A DNA stretch of 64,000 bases from Natrinema amylolyticus_A (GTDB taxonomy: Archaea > Halobacteriota > Halobacteria > Halobacteriales > Natrialbaceae). A model generated the notes under the pieces. It had not been told where the DNA came from, ran no database searches, and saw only the letters and a list, made by a program, of their open reading frames with translations. Shown piece after piece: positions 1 to 9,960 of this stretch. Where the stretch lies: positions 62,001 through 126,000 of the forward strand of contig NZ_JBHUDI010000007.1 in assembly GCF_042678045.1 (NCBI RefSeq). The letters run 5' to 3'. A program made the position numbers and the translations under genes. Each line of letters starts with the position of its first letter. The stretch's first letter is position 1.

Positions 1-197
1 TCGGGCAGAATACGGGGAACTCTGGTCGGATAAATCTCTCCGGCCTCGAGTTGGAACAATTCGATGCTAATGTCGGGGATACGGTCAAAGTCGACATTGC
101 CGAGTCCAAGAGCATTGCTCATGCAATGGTCGACAATAGCAACTATGAGGAATTCGTGATCGTATCAAAACCTGAATCCGAGGGAGGAAATCGATGA
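1..197 (+). CDS. 3' end of a small acidic protein (start outside window)
   Basis: An open frame runs from the window edge to a TGA at 195-197 that overlaps the ATG of the next gene (ATGA), so the two are translationally coupled. About 64 residues are visible. They contain a beta-rich stretch (GRINLSGLELEQF, then VGDTVKVDI) that faintly resembles an AbrB/SpoVT-type DNA-binding hairpin, but this is too weak to name the family. The coupling suggests it is the first visible member of the defence-type operon, perhaps its regulator or a small structural partner. The rest of the gene lies upstream of the window. Confidence 0.6.
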   Translation, partial: GQNTGNSGRINLSGLELEQFDANVGDTVKVDIAESKSIAHAMVDNSNYEEFVIVSKPESEGGNR

Positions 198-3100
198 GTA
201 GTCCCGAGTACACAGCACTATTTGATGCCTGTACGCCCCGAGAAGACGTTCTCGAGGGGACTCTTCAGGAAGATCAGTTCGCAGCAAGTCTCGCAACCGT
301 TGCACATTCGCCGGAGGACGCACCGCCGGTCTACAAGGACCCGTCTCTGTTCTTCGAGATGACGTATCCTACGGACGGGCTGCGCACTCTACTCAGTAAT
401 CTCACTGGACGGTTTCTTGAGGGTGGAGGATACGAGGGCCGGTATAATAGCAGCATCCTTTGTCTCGATACTCGTTTCGGCGGTGGGAAAACACACGACC
501 TGATCGCGTCACACCATCTCGCGACGGACCCCACATCTATCGGAGATCTCGGACGACATCTTCTCGCAGACGACGAGGATCTCGTAGACGACTATCACGA
601 CGCCGTTGATGACGGGCTGACTGTTGATTCCGCTGTCTTTGTCGGCGGTCACGTCGACGCTCGAAATGCTAGGAGTGATCGATCGGATCCAAACGCTCCG
701 AATACGCGGACGATGTGGGGCGAAATCGCATACCAGCTGTACGGCCTCGAAGGATACGAGCACCTCAAGGAGTACGATCAGGAACAGCAGGCACCCGGTG
801 GAAACACACTCAAGGATCTCTTCGAACACGGTGATGGGCCGGCGCTGATTCTAATCGACGAGATCGCTGCGTATCTCGAGGCCGCGTCGGGAGTCGAAGT
901 CGGTGACGCGACCCTCGCGAGCCAGACGCTCAGTTTCGTTCTCTCGCTTCTCGAGACGGCGTCCGAGGTCGACAACGTGACGGTCGTCTACAGTATCGCC
1001 GATACCGCCTTCGAAGAGGAGGCAGAGGAGGTCCGTACTCTTGTCGACGAACTCAACCAGATCGGTCGTCGTCAGCACAAGACGATCACGCCGACCGACG
1101 AGAGCGAGGTCGGGCAGGTTCTTCAGCATCGACTCTTCGAGGAGATAGACGAGGAGGCAGCGGAATTGATCGCTCAGGACTACTTCCAGTTCTATACGGA
1201 GAGTGATCGGCAGTTCCCGCAAGAAGCGACTGAAGCGAGCTATGTCGATCGGCTCACCAGAGAGTATCCGTTCCATCCAACAGTTTTGGACACACTGACC
1301 GAGAAGATCGACACGATTCCGCGGTTCCAGCGAACCCGCGGCGCGCTGAAGTTGTTGGCGCGAGCGGTCTACTACCTCTGGAACAATCAGCCGGAGCGCT
1401 ACGATCGCCATTTCGTTCGGTTGTACGATCTCACGCCGTCCGACGACGATCCAGGCGGGAGTATCGATTCAACCCTCCACGAAACCCTCTTCGAGTTCGT
1501 CGACCTCAGTGCAGCCGTCTCTGCCGACATTTACAGCGAAGACGGTACTGCGCACGCACAACTCGAGGACCGAAAATGGACCGAGAAGGGAATCCCACCG
1601 CTCGGGAGCCACCTGACGACGTCGGTGCTATGGCACAGCCTCGCGTACGGTGAGCAAGCGACTGGGTTGACACGAGCGGAGCTCAACGCGACACTGGGAC
1701 ACCTGGATATTCGGTTCGACAACTACGACTCCGCACTCGAGGCGCTGGCCGGCGGCGACATGACCGTTGCGTGCTACTACCTCTACGATGAGGAACGAGT
1801 GCGGTTCAAGTCCGATCCGAACCTTATCCGGATTATTGACCAGCGTGTGGACAACACGCCGGACCCGCAGGCGCGATCGCGATTCGAGTCTCGGCTCGAG
1901 ACCGAAGTCGGAACCGGTGGCTTCGAGACAGTTGTCTTCCCAGAGTCTCCAGCTGATCTCCCGGACAAAGTATCGAAGCCACAGCTCGCCGTCATGCATA
2001 TAGACACTGCACCGGTGTCCGACGGCGGTGAGGAGACGCCGGAGAAGATCCAGACACTGTACGAGAAATCTGCATCCAAGCACGGTGGACAGGTCCAGAG
2101 CCGAGTCTACAAGAACTACGTCCTCTTCCTTGCACCAGACGAGGAGCGGATCAAGAGCGGGATCCAGGAAGCCCGCCAGCTTGAGGCGATCGAGGCTCTT
2201 CTCGACGACTCTCAACAGACCGCAGACCTATCGAACGAGCAGATCGAGGAACTTCGAGAGCGTCGTGATCAGACCCACGGACTACTCGGCGAACTCGTTC
2301 GGGGTGTCTATCGGCACCTCTACTATGTCGATCGAGATGGACTGACCCACATCACGATCAACGCGACCGAGGCCAACGGCGGGACGACACTCGTCAATGC
2401 GGTCGAGGAGACGCTCGAGGATCGCCTGATTCGAGCGGACGCAAGCGCGAAGGGGACGGCGTTCTTCAAACAGAAGCTCTGGCAGCGGACCCAGGACAGC
2501 ATGACGACCCAACAGCTGGTCACTCAGTTCGCGAAGAAGCCGGGCCTCCCCTATCTCTTAAATACGAAACCGCTGCGAAAGACGGTCGAACGAATGGTCG
2601 ATGACTCTGGGTACGTCTACTGGGACGGCGAAAGCGAGACCGTCTATTGGGACGGCGACGAAGACGCACAGCCGAACAACTGGGACGAGGATGTACCGCT
2701 CGTCGAGTCTCCCGATGTTCGGACGTCTATTCAGGACTCGGACGTAAAGATCGGCGACGAGTATGTCGTCTATACGGATATCGAAGCGTTCCTCGAGGTG
2801 CATGGCGACTCGATCGAGATTCCCGAACCGGTAGAGCCGAAGGACGACGATGACGAGTCGGATGATGGACCCGAGTCGACGACTGGTGGCTCGACGGGAC
2901 CGGATTCGGAGCAGGTCGTGCTCGGTACCGACGACGAGCGAGTGAAGCCTTCCGAGTGGGACCACGCGACGAGTCTGATGGCCGCCTCTCGAGCGTTCAA
3001 GGAAGTCCGCGGCGAGGCAATTTCGGCGGCCACGTCGGACGGCGACGCCGGCGTATCGCAGGTCACGGTCGAGGTTGGCGGCGAAGACCAACTCTCGAAG

Positions 3101-3439
3101 GGCTCGTTCATTGCCCAACAGAGTGCGCTCAAGAACCGGGCCGATCACGTCTCGGTTCGGATGCAGTACGAGACGGTGTCGGACTCCAACGCGACGTACG
3201 AGGCGACGTTCCGTGGCGGTCTCGAGGAGTTCTCTCGCGTGACGAACCAGCCGGATCCGTTCGGCGACACGGTCAGGATCGATCTGAAGGTCCGGGTTGA
3301 CCTGCCGGAACCGGAACCGATCACGGACGATGAGGACGATCTGCTGGCGGAACTCGAGGACGCCCTCGGACAGACGAACATCGACGTGAAGGTACAGGCT
3401 CGAGGACCGACTGAGATTGCGCTAGAGGCCAAACAATGA
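194..3439 (+). CDS. DUF499-type P-loop ATPase of a defence operon
   Basis: Large ATPase of 1081 aa. A Walker A motif (FGGGKT) lies at residues 95-100 and a Walker B (LILIDE) at about 218-223, followed by a sensor-like strand (VVYSIADT) near 262. The FGGGKTH form and the size match the DUF499 ATPases that accompany DUF1156 methylases in defence islands, and which are related to BREX BrxC/PglY-type ATPases. A low-complexity acidic linker near 885-910 separates a C-terminal domain. A GGAGG ribosome-binding site precedes the ATG. The next gene overlaps by 4 nt. Expected role: ATP-driven core of a DNA-modification or restriction complex. Family assignment is from motif, size and context; the function is inferred. 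Confidence 0.85.
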   Translation: MSSPEYTALFDACTPREDVLEGTLQEDQFAASLATVAHSPEDAPPVYKDPSLFFEMTYPTDGLRTLLSNLTGRFLEGGGYEGRYNSSILCLDTRFGGGKTHDLIASHHLATDPTSIGDLGRHLLADDEDLVDDYHDAVDDGLTVDSAVFVGGHVDARNARSDRSDPNAPNTRTMWGEIAYQLYGLEGYEHLKEYDQEQQAPGGNTLKDLFEHGDGPALILIDEIAAYLEAASGVEVGDATLASQTLSFVLSLLETASEVDNVTVVYSIADTAFEEEAEEVRTLVDELNQIGRRQHKTITPTDESEVGQVLQHRLFEEIDEEAAELIAQDYFQFYTESDRQFPQEATEASYVDRLTREYPFHPTVLDTLTEKIDTIPRFQRTRGALKLLARAVYYLWNNQPERYDRHFVRLYDLTPSDDDPGGSIDSTLHETLFEFVDLSAAVSADIYSEDGTAHAQLEDRKWTEKGIPPLGSHLTTSVLWHSLAYGEQATGLTRAELNATLGHLDIRFDNYDSALEALAGGDMTVACYYLYDEERVRFKSDPNLIRIIDQRVDNTPDPQARSRFESRLETEVGTGGFETVVFPESPADLPDKVSKPQLAVMHIDTAPVSDGGEETPEKIQTLYEKSASKHGGQVQSRVYKNYVLFLAPDEERIKSGIQEARQLEAIEALLDDSQQTADLSNEQIEELRERRDQTHGLLGELVRGVYRHLYYVDRDGLTHITINATEANGGTTLVNAVEETLEDRLIRADASAKGTAFFKQKLWQRTQDSMTTQQLVTQFAKKPGLPYLLNTKPLRKTVERMVDDSGYVYWDGESETVYWDGDEDAQPNNWDEDVPLVESPDVRTSIQDSDVKIGDEYVVYTDIEAFLEVHGDSIEIPEPVEPKDDDDESDDGPESTTGGSTGPDSEQVVLGTDDERVKPSEWDHATSLMAASRAFKEVRGEAISAATSDGDAGVSQVTVEVGGEDQLSKGSFIAQQSALKNRADHVSVRMQYETVSDSNATYEATFRGGLEEFSRVTNQPDPFGDTVRIDLKVRVDLPEPEPITDDEDDLLAELEDALGQTNIDVKVQARGPTEIALEAKQ

Positions 3440-4062
3440 CGTCGCAGTCGCGGCCGGAGTCCGCGCTGTCGGCTCGAGAGCAGCCCGGAGTCAGCGGTCT
3501 CGGTAGTAGTGTCTACGGCGGCCGTCCGAACTTCGCACTCGTTCGAGATGGCGGCCCCGATGGTGGTACGCTGACGCTATACGAGTTGCTGCCTGCGGAC
3601 CAGGCAACGGCCCGGCGGGAGCGACTCGAACGCTCGAATCCGAATCGACAACTCGTGGCTGACTTGTTCGAGGACGTATTCGGCGAGTCGGATAGCCTCG
3701 AGGTCGATCACTGGGACTGGGACGAGTGGACGGCGGTGAAGACCAGACGTCTGTCCGGCAGTAGACTACGGTCGATCCTACCGCTGGTTCGCGAGACGCT
3801 CGACGGTGCTGGAATCGACGACTCGAGTGTGACGGGTTCCGGGCAGGGAGAAGTCTTCCTCCCTGAGACGGCCGGGGTTCGGCTCGCGTTGGGTTTTGTC
3901 GGCGTCAAGCCGATCCAGCGCGTTGACCGGATGCGAGCGTTCTGTCGGGGTATCGTGCGGATGAGTGACGAGGAGTGTTACTACTGGCACGCGAAGTGTC
4001 GATCTCCCTCGAGTCCAAACGGAAAGAAAGCACTGCGGATGCTGCTAACTGATCACATCTAA
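3436..4062 (+). CDS. small partner protein between the DUF499 ATPase and methylase
   Basis: Protein of 208 aa, overlapping the ATPase gene by ATGA and ending 2 nt before the methylase start, so clearly one operon. No catalytic motif is visible. The C-terminal half is the best conserved-looking part: a hydrophobic strand with Gly (VRLALGFVGVKPI), then RMRAFCRGIVRMSDEECYYW, which contains two Cys. Small proteins of this length (DUF3780-like and similar families) sit at this place in known DUF499/DUF1156 loci. I infer it belongs to that group but cannot prove the family. It may be an assembly or specificity subunit. Confidence 0.7.
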   Translation: MTSQSRPESALSAREQPGVSGLGSSVYGGRPNFALVRDGGPDGGTLTLYELLPADQATARRERLERSNPNRQLVADLFEDVFGESDSLEVDHWDWDEWTAVKTRRLSGSRLRSILPLVRETLDGAGIDDSSVTGSGQGEVFLPETAGVRLALGFVGVKPIQRVDRMRAFCRGIVRMSDEECYYWHAKCRSPSSPNGKKALRMLLTDHI

Positions 4063-4064
4063 TT

Positions 4065-6947
4065 ATGAGTGAACAACCAATTCAGGATCCAGTTGAGGAA
4101 TCATTGAAACCACTCGCCATCGAAGGAAAATTGCCACTGAAAGCGGTCGGAATTGAGAACCTTCGAGAGGCGAACCCACAGTATCTCCCACCTCATCGGT
4201 ATCTGCATCCATGGTTCGCTAGGCGTCCAACGCCAGCATCTCGCTTGGCAATCCTAGCCTCAGTGCTTCCGAAGGACACTGACTCGGATGATTTACTGCG
4301 GTGGATGCAAATCGGTCCAAACCGTGAGATCGAGGGCAGTCTGAGCGAATATGTCGAACGGAAGAAGGCAACCGAGGACGAACGAAGTGGGAATCTAGAG
4401 AGTCACTATGGCTATCCTCGTCCATTTACGGAGTCCCCGAGTGATTCGGAACGATCGGAGATTCATGAACTTCTTAAGGATCATTGGGATGGCGAACTAC
4501 CATCCACTCTAGATCCGACAGCTGGTGGTGGGGTAATCCCCTATGAGTCCCTTCGATACGGGCTTCCGACGAATGCAAACGAGTTGAATCCAGTTCCGTC
4601 GCTTATTCTGAAGGTGATGTTGGAGTATGCGGCTGATGTCGGGGACATTGAATCTACAGTCAAGAACTGGGCTGAGCAAATTAATGATCGCGCAGCACCA
4701 CGTATTCAAGAGTATTTCCCCCGCAGTCGTGACGATCGAACACCCGATAACTACGTTTGTACGTATCACATTTCGTGCCACTCCTGTGGGACGGAGATTC
4801 CGTTGGTTCCGAAATGGTGGATCCGGACCCGCAGTGACGGGATCCGCGTTGTGTCACGACCAAAAGTAGCAGATGATGGATCCATTGATTACGAAGTTAT
4901 TGTCAACCCGGACGAAGGGGATCTGAATGGGTTTGATCCCGATAACGGACCGGTTTCACGTGGAGGGGATGCAGAGTGTCTAAATTGCGGGGTCGTAACA
5001 GAAGATGATGAGGTCCGCGAACGATTCGAAGAAGGCGAGTTCGATTACGGAATTTACTGCGTTCGCTATCTAGATCGAGATGGGAGTCATGGATTCCGCT
5101 CTCCGACTGAAGACGATTGGCAAGCATTGGACGCTGCCCGTGAACGTATTAACTCGGATTTCGAACTCTCTACGTTCTTATCTACTCCTATCCCGGAGGG
5201 TAACAAAACCACGGAACCACGGAATTTCGGCATTAACGAGTGGCGGGAACTCTTTTCACCGCGCCAACTTGTCTGTAACTACGAGTATGTAGACGCGATC
5301 AACCACTTCAAGCCACAAATCTACGAAGAGCACGACCAAAAGACGGCTGAAGCAATTCTTACCTTACTGACCCTCTCGTTCAGCAAATTGATTGATAGGA
5401 ACATTAGGCTAGCTGATTGGGATACAACAAAAGGGTATCCAAATCCGATGTTCAAAGGGAAAAATTTCGCCTTCAAGAGAGTGTTTGTTGAGAACAACAT
5501 TTCAGTTGGCGGCCTCGATTTCCTTTCTAACTTGGATAAAATATATGGCTCCTATAATGAGCTCGTCGGATACCTTCCCGAGGATTCAAACTCAGCTACA
5601 GTCACAGTCGGTGACGCTGCAGAATTACCACAGGAAGAGAATAGCATCAATGCGGCCGTTATTGATCCTCCTTACTACAGCAGTATCATGTACGCAGAAC
5701 TATCCGACGTGTTCTACGTCTGGATGAGGGAAATTCTCGACGATGTGTTCCCCGATATCTTCGATCAACAACTGACGGATAAGGAGAATGAAGCGGTAGC
5801 GAATCCCGATCGGTTCGAATCTATTGCAAGCGATGGATCATCAAAACGAGAGCTTGCCAATAATTCGTATGAGCAGAAAATGAGTGATATTTTCTCTGAA
5901 CTCTATCGCATTCTCGAGCCAGGTGGGGTGATGACAGTGATGTTTACCCATAAGGAAACCGATGCCTGGGACACCCTGACTATGTCGCTTATCAATTCTG
6001 GGTTCATCATCACCTCTACCCATCCCATTACCAGCGAAATGCCACAACGAGCCGGTATGCGAAATACTGCTTCGGCCGACAGTACGCTACTTCTGACTGG
6101 CCGCAAACCCCACGAAGATCGAGACCCAAAAAACGCTATTCCATCCCTCTGGAGCGACGTTAAATCCGATACTCGAGCAGCGGCCAAAGAAGCCGCTCGA
6201 GATCTGATCGACTCTGGACTGAGCCTCACCAAGACTGACGTTATCATCAGCGCGTTTGGTCCTACCCTTCGCGTTTTCGCCGACTCCTACCCTGTCGTTG
6301 ACGACGAAGACAACGAAGTCCCCCCACGACGCGCCCTCGAGGAAGCTCGCGAGGCCGTCACCCAAGTCCTCGTCGACGAATACCTCGAGGCCGAGGGAAT
6401 CGACGAACTCGACGATGTCACCGAATGGTACATCCTCTGCTGGCTCGTCCACGAGTCCGAGACGTTCTCCTACGACGAGGGCCACCAGCTCGGGCTCGGT
6501 ATCGGCGTCGACATCGACGACATCAAACGTAGCACCAAGACCTGGCGCAAGAGCCGCGGCGACATCAAACTCCGCAGCCATGACGGTCGCGTCCAGAACA
6601 TCAACGAGAAGCCCGAGGATCGATCGAGTCGTATCCCCGTGAACCCGGACGACCTCTCCTTCAGCCTCGCGTTGGACAAGGTCCACGCGGCGATGCACGT
6701 CTACGACGTCCAGGGCGAGAGCGCCTGCTGTGACTGGCTCCGGGAACGGAACTTCGACACCGACTCGACGTTTAAGGCCACCCTCAAGGCGCTACTTCAG
6801 GTGCTGCCCCACGACCACGATGACTGGGAACTCGCGCGGGATCTCGCTGCCGGCCGGACTCGAGACGTGCTCGATCTTGAGTTCAGTCCGAACGTTTTCG
6901 CCGACGACGGCGACGAGACTACGCAGACCGAACTCGGCGGATTTTAA
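4065..6947 (+). CDS. DUF1156-type adenine-specific DNA methyltransferase
   Basis: Protein of 960 aa. The N-terminus has the DUF1156 signature (LPPHRYLHPWFARRPT, about residues 41-56). The SAM-binding motif I reads LDPTAGGG (149-156), and the catalytic motif DPPYY at about 534-538 is typical of N6-adenine or N4-cytosine methylases. A CxxC...CxxC pair (about 238-241 and 304-307) suggests an inserted zinc ribbon. The C-terminal ~240 residues probably bind a partner or DNA. Base composition changes sharply inside the gene: the first ~2.1 kb is AT-rich with mixed codons, while from about 6120-6250 on it is GC-rich with C/G-ending codons. This suggests a mosaic gene. Expected role: marking host DNA or acting in the effector complex. 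Confidence 0.88.
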   Translation: MSEQPIQDPVEESLKPLAIEGKLPLKAVGIENLREANPQYLPPHRYLHPWFARRPTPASRLAILASVLPKDTDSDDLLRWMQIGPNREIEGSLSEYVERKKATEDERSGNLESHYGYPRPFTESPSDSERSEIHELLKDHWDGELPSTLDPTAGGGVIPYESLRYGLPTNANELNPVPSLILKVMLEYAADVGDIESTVKNWAEQINDRAAPRIQEYFPRSRDDRTPDNYVCTYHISCHSCGTEIPLVPKWWIRTRSDGIRVVSRPKVADDGSIDYEVIVNPDEGDLNGFDPDNGPVSRGGDAECLNCGVVTEDDEVRERFEEGEFDYGIYCVRYLDRDGSHGFRSPTEDDWQALDAARERINSDFELSTFLSTPIPEGNKTTEPRNFGINEWRELFSPRQLVCNYEYVDAINHFKPQIYEEHDQKTAEAILTLLTLSFSKLIDRNIRLADWDTTKGYPNPMFKGKNFAFKRVFVENNISVGGLDFLSNLDKIYGSYNELVGYLPEDSNSATVTVGDAAELPQEENSINAAVIDPPYYSSIMYAELSDVFYVWMREILDDVFPDIFDQQLTDKENEAVANPDRFESIASDGSSKRELANNSYEQKMSDIFSELYRILEPGGVMTVMFTHKETDAWDTLTMSLINSGFIITSTHPITSEMPQRAGMRNTASADSTLLLTGRKPHEDRDPKNAIPSLWSDVKSDTRAAAKEAARDLIDSGLSLTKTDVIISAFGPTLRVFADSYPVVDDEDNEVPPRRALEEAREAVTQVLVDEYLEAEGIDELDDVTEWYILCWLVHESETFSYDEGHQLGLGIGVDIDDIKRSTKTWRKSRGDIKLRSHDGRVQNINEKPEDRSSRIPVNPDDLSFSLALDKVHAAMHVYDVQGESACCDWLRERNFDTDSTFKATLKALLQVLPHDHDDWELARDLAAGRTRDVLDLEFSPNVFADDGDETTQTELGGF

Positions 6948-7001
6948 AACGTTAGCCTTGTTTCCGTCTCTCTATACTAATTTAGAGAAATCGTTTTCAC
7001 A

Positions 7002-9821
7002 TCATTTAGACATCCCGTATTTTTGCTCACGATAACGGAACGCTTTCTTTCCACCTTCCAACAATGTCGTTACTTCATCGCGAATTTTGGGATCCTCAAG
7101 AGGCCCAGAGGTAAACTGAATCTCGTTCTCGTTATAATCGGCCACAATAACTTGTTCTGCATCCGTATTGACTACCAGATTCGCGTTATGGGTTGCGATA
7201 ATCACCTGACGCTGCTTCTTGGCCTCTCGAAAGGTATCTTTGAGTGTTTTGTAGATGAAGCGATTGTCGAGGTTTTCTTCTGGTTGGTCTATAATAAGCG
7301 GCATAGATCCTTCCGCAAGCAGGATTTTTAGTAAGACCGTTCCCTTTTGCCCTAATGATAACCCGTCCATTTTCGTATCTTGGAAATAAATCTCCTCAGT
7401 GAGTGATAGATGAGTATTATATATAGTTTCGTCAAATTGCCTCTCATCGATATCTGAGACGAGATGTTCTCTGAGAGCTTCAATTTCATCTAAAAACGCA
7501 TCTACGGAATTTTCGCGTTCAGGCGAATCCTGGTTGATCGCCTCCTCAAGATGTGAAATAGCTTTTCTGATTCGGGGGATATTGACCTTACGACCATCGA
7601 GACAATCATGTATGTGTTCATCCAATTTTGAATCTGGAGTTACTAGAGGCGAGAAGTCAACTTCATGGAGAATTGAATCCCGGTCTTCATTGAATTCATG
7701 AATTACTGAACCGTATATGCGCTTGAGTTCAACGTACTCGGCAACGTATTCCTTGAATGCCTTTCGACGTTCTTTCTTGATGCGTTGGATTTCTTCTCTA
7801 TTATTTTCAAGATTACTTAATACACCACGTTTTTCTTCAAGATCGGATTTGATATCTCGTTTCTCAGTCAACATCTCAGATAACTCTTCTTCAGCATCTT
7901 CCAATTCTTCAAGCTCTGATTTGACCGACCTTTTCTTTCCTTCTAGATTTCCGATCTCTTCTTTGACTAAGCCCTTTATTTCACGTAAACTGTGTAGACT
8001 ATCTTCATATTGGATAATATCTACAGACACATCGAAGTCGTAGCTATCTGCTCTCTTAGAAATCCTCTCGATGCGTTCATTAACTTCTACTAGCTCTTCT
8101 AGCTTGGTCACTACTTCAGAAATATCTGATTTAAACTGCTCACGATCTTCTATACTTTCCTCTAGTGTATCTATCTCTTTCTGGAAATCAGTAGCTGTAT
8201 CGCTTTTAAGATCTTCTTTGTGAGCTTCTCGGTATTGGTTTATTTCATTTCGTTTGTCCTCTAGCTTTGTTTCTGTCGTTTTGACTTCTGATCTGGCTTC
8301 TTGGATTCGTTCAGTAATTGTCTCGGGATCATATTCATAGAGAGATCGGGTTTTTGCGTGAAGTTTCTCTTCAAGCTTATCTATCTCATCTAATTGAGAG
8401 TTGAACCGTTCCATCAGCCTTCGGTCCGATTTGCGAACACTACTTTTGATAACCTCAATTATCTGATTATGGAGCTTCTGCTTTTTCCTACAATATTCAG
8501 ATATTTTTCCTTGCGGTAGATACTCTACTTGGGCAGATTCTATGATTTCTTCATCCATCAGCCGTTTATTGAATCCTTCCACATCGTCACCATCAAATCT
8601 TAGTCGTGTGAGTATTTCTGGCTCCTCACTTTCAATTCGTTGGATGAAGGAATTCTCATCTGGGCGCTTATCATTGTCTCGGAGGCAACGGTCATCAAAA
8701 CAATGAGCAACTAGATCTAAGAGTGTTGTTTTTCCGGCCCCTTTTCCGCCAATAACAGTTACAAGGTTAGGGTTAAGAGGTAGATCAGTATCGGTAACTG
8801 TTAGTGAATCGTTGACCGTTCCATCACGGATTTCTACTTTTTCTGGTGTGTATCCAGGAATGTGCCCCTGAGGATCCTCTGACTGGACCTTGACTCGTTC
8901 TTTAGGTTCGTATTTGATCTGCTTTAGTCCCTCAAACGTTGGCTCTGCCTTGATCCAACAGTATCGGTCTTTATCTGGGTTACAAAGTGAAGAGAAATCA
9001 TGGGCATCGGAACCGTGGATACATGGCTTGAGACTCCCAAAGGCACTTATAACTTCTTCTGGCGTGTTCGAATTATGTTCTCCTATCAGAAATTGTCGAG
9101 TTTTGTCGTTGGAACTAAAAAAGGCATCTACCTTACTGGCCAGAGTGGCTCGTAACGTTCCAGACCTAGTTTTCCATGGAATGTCATCCCAGACTGAATC
9201 ATCGAGGACGACAAGATATTTACCCTCGAATATTTCCTTATTTAAGGCTTTGAAGACACTTTCTCTGTCTACATTTATTCTCTCACAACCGATCTGAAAG
9301 TCATCACCAGAACGTTCATCAAATTGCTCAAAACCATCTTTTCTCCCTAGACGCTTGATATTTTCTTTAGATAAACTAATCTTCTCTCCATCTGGTGTAT
9401 GAGCGTCAACTCGATGTAGGAAATTGTTACGGATTGTTCTCGGATCCAACTCTTCACTAAAGAGAATATGTAAGTCAATACTCCTCGAACTTCCACTTTG
9501 ACCCTCTTTATCTCCACGTTCTACAACGACATCATCAATCCGCAATTCGATATTTGGAAATACTAAGTCAAGATTGTTGAGTCGCCCATCATCCTTTGCT
9601 TGCCGGACTTTCTCGTATCCGTCAATACAAAAATAGTCAGTAATTCCAAGGCAGCTAACTTTTTCAATCTGAGAGAGTTCGTCGATATATTTCTCCCAAA
9701 TGCTGTCATAGCTTTCCTCTGTATCCACTGAGTAATCGTTCTCGAACGATGCTGGAGAATGAATGTGAGGATCCCATCGACTCCAAGTTGCACCCTTGCT
9801 GTTGCTCATATCTCTCGGCAT
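7002..9821 (-). CDS. TrlF-type PHP domain-AAA ATPase (SMC/RecF-like)
   Basis: Protein of 939 aa on the opposite strand to the rest of the locus. It starts with a PHP metal-dependent phosphoesterase domain (WDPHIHSPAS, His at about 19 and 21; a later HGSDAH near 270 supplies further metal ligands). An ABC/SMC-like ATPase follows: Walker A GGKGAGKTT at about 357-365, a long coiled-coil (about 460-720), a signature motif LSLGQKG near 820 and Walker B LIIDQPEENLDN near 843. This PHP-plus-ATPase order matches the TrlF-type family. The gene is clearly AT-richer than the helicase gene beside it, which suggests separate acquisition. A nuclease-like effector role is inferred. A second Met at residue 5 is an alternative start. 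Confidence 0.85.
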   Translation of the reverse strand: MPRDMSNSKGATWSRWDPHIHSPASFENDYSVDTEESYDSIWEKYIDELSQIEKVSCLGITDYFCIDGYEKVRQAKDDGRLNNLDLVFPNIELRIDDVVVERGDKEGQSGSSRSIDLHILFSEELDPRTIRNNFLHRVDAHTPDGEKISLSKENIKRLGRKDGFEQFDERSGDDFQIGCERINVDRESVFKALNKEIFEGKYLVVLDDSVWDDIPWKTRSGTLRATLASKVDAFFSSNDKTRQFLIGEHNSNTPEEVISAFGSLKPCIHGSDAHDFSSLCNPDKDRYCWIKAEPTFEGLKQIKYEPKERVKVQSEDPQGHIPGYTPEKVEIRDGTVNDSLTVTDTDLPLNPNLVTVIGGKGAGKTTLLDLVAHCFDDRCLRDNDKRPDENSFIQRIESEEPEILTRLRFDGDDVEGFNKRLMDEEIIESAQVEYLPQGKISEYCRKKQKLHNQIIEVIKSSVRKSDRRLMERFNSQLDEIDKLEEKLHAKTRSLYEYDPETITERIQEARSEVKTTETKLEDKRNEINQYREAHKEDLKSDTATDFQKEIDTLEESIEDREQFKSDISEVVTKLEELVEVNERIERISKRADSYDFDVSVDIIQYEDSLHSLREIKGLVKEEIGNLEGKKRSVKSELEELEDAEEELSEMLTEKRDIKSDLEEKRGVLSNLENNREEIQRIKKERRKAFKEYVAEYVELKRIYGSVIHEFNEDRDSILHEVDFSPLVTPDSKLDEHIHDCLDGRKVNIPRIRKAISHLEEAINQDSPERENSVDAFLDEIEALREHLVSDIDERQFDETIYNTHLSLTEEIYFQDTKMDGLSLGQKGTVLLKILLAEGSMPLIIDQPEENLDNRFIYKTLKDTFREAKKQRQVIIATHNANLVVNTDAEQVIVADYNENEIQFTSGPLEDPKIRDEVTTLLEGGKKAFRYREQKYGMSK

Positions 9822-9918
9822 GCAAGTCTATTTGCATAATTGTTGCCTTTCAAAAATATCAATTTGTATTTTACTAGTTTTGAACCCCATATATTTTGTT
9901 CATTCTCTTAGATATATT

Positions 9919-9934
9919 CTTATAATATTATAAG
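9919..9934. promoter_or_regulatory. 16-bp perfect palindrome over the helicase promoter
   Basis: The sequence cttataatattataag is identical to its own reverse complement. It ends 26 nt before the GTG start of the helicase gene, exactly where the TATA box of a leaderless haloarchaeal gene should lie. A dimeric repressor bound here would block TBP. The 139-bp divergent spacer with the TrlF-type gene is very AT-rich and probably holds both promoters. The regulator itself is not identified. Confidence 0.55.
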
Positions 9935-9960
9935 TGATGCTACTCGAATGACATCCATTC

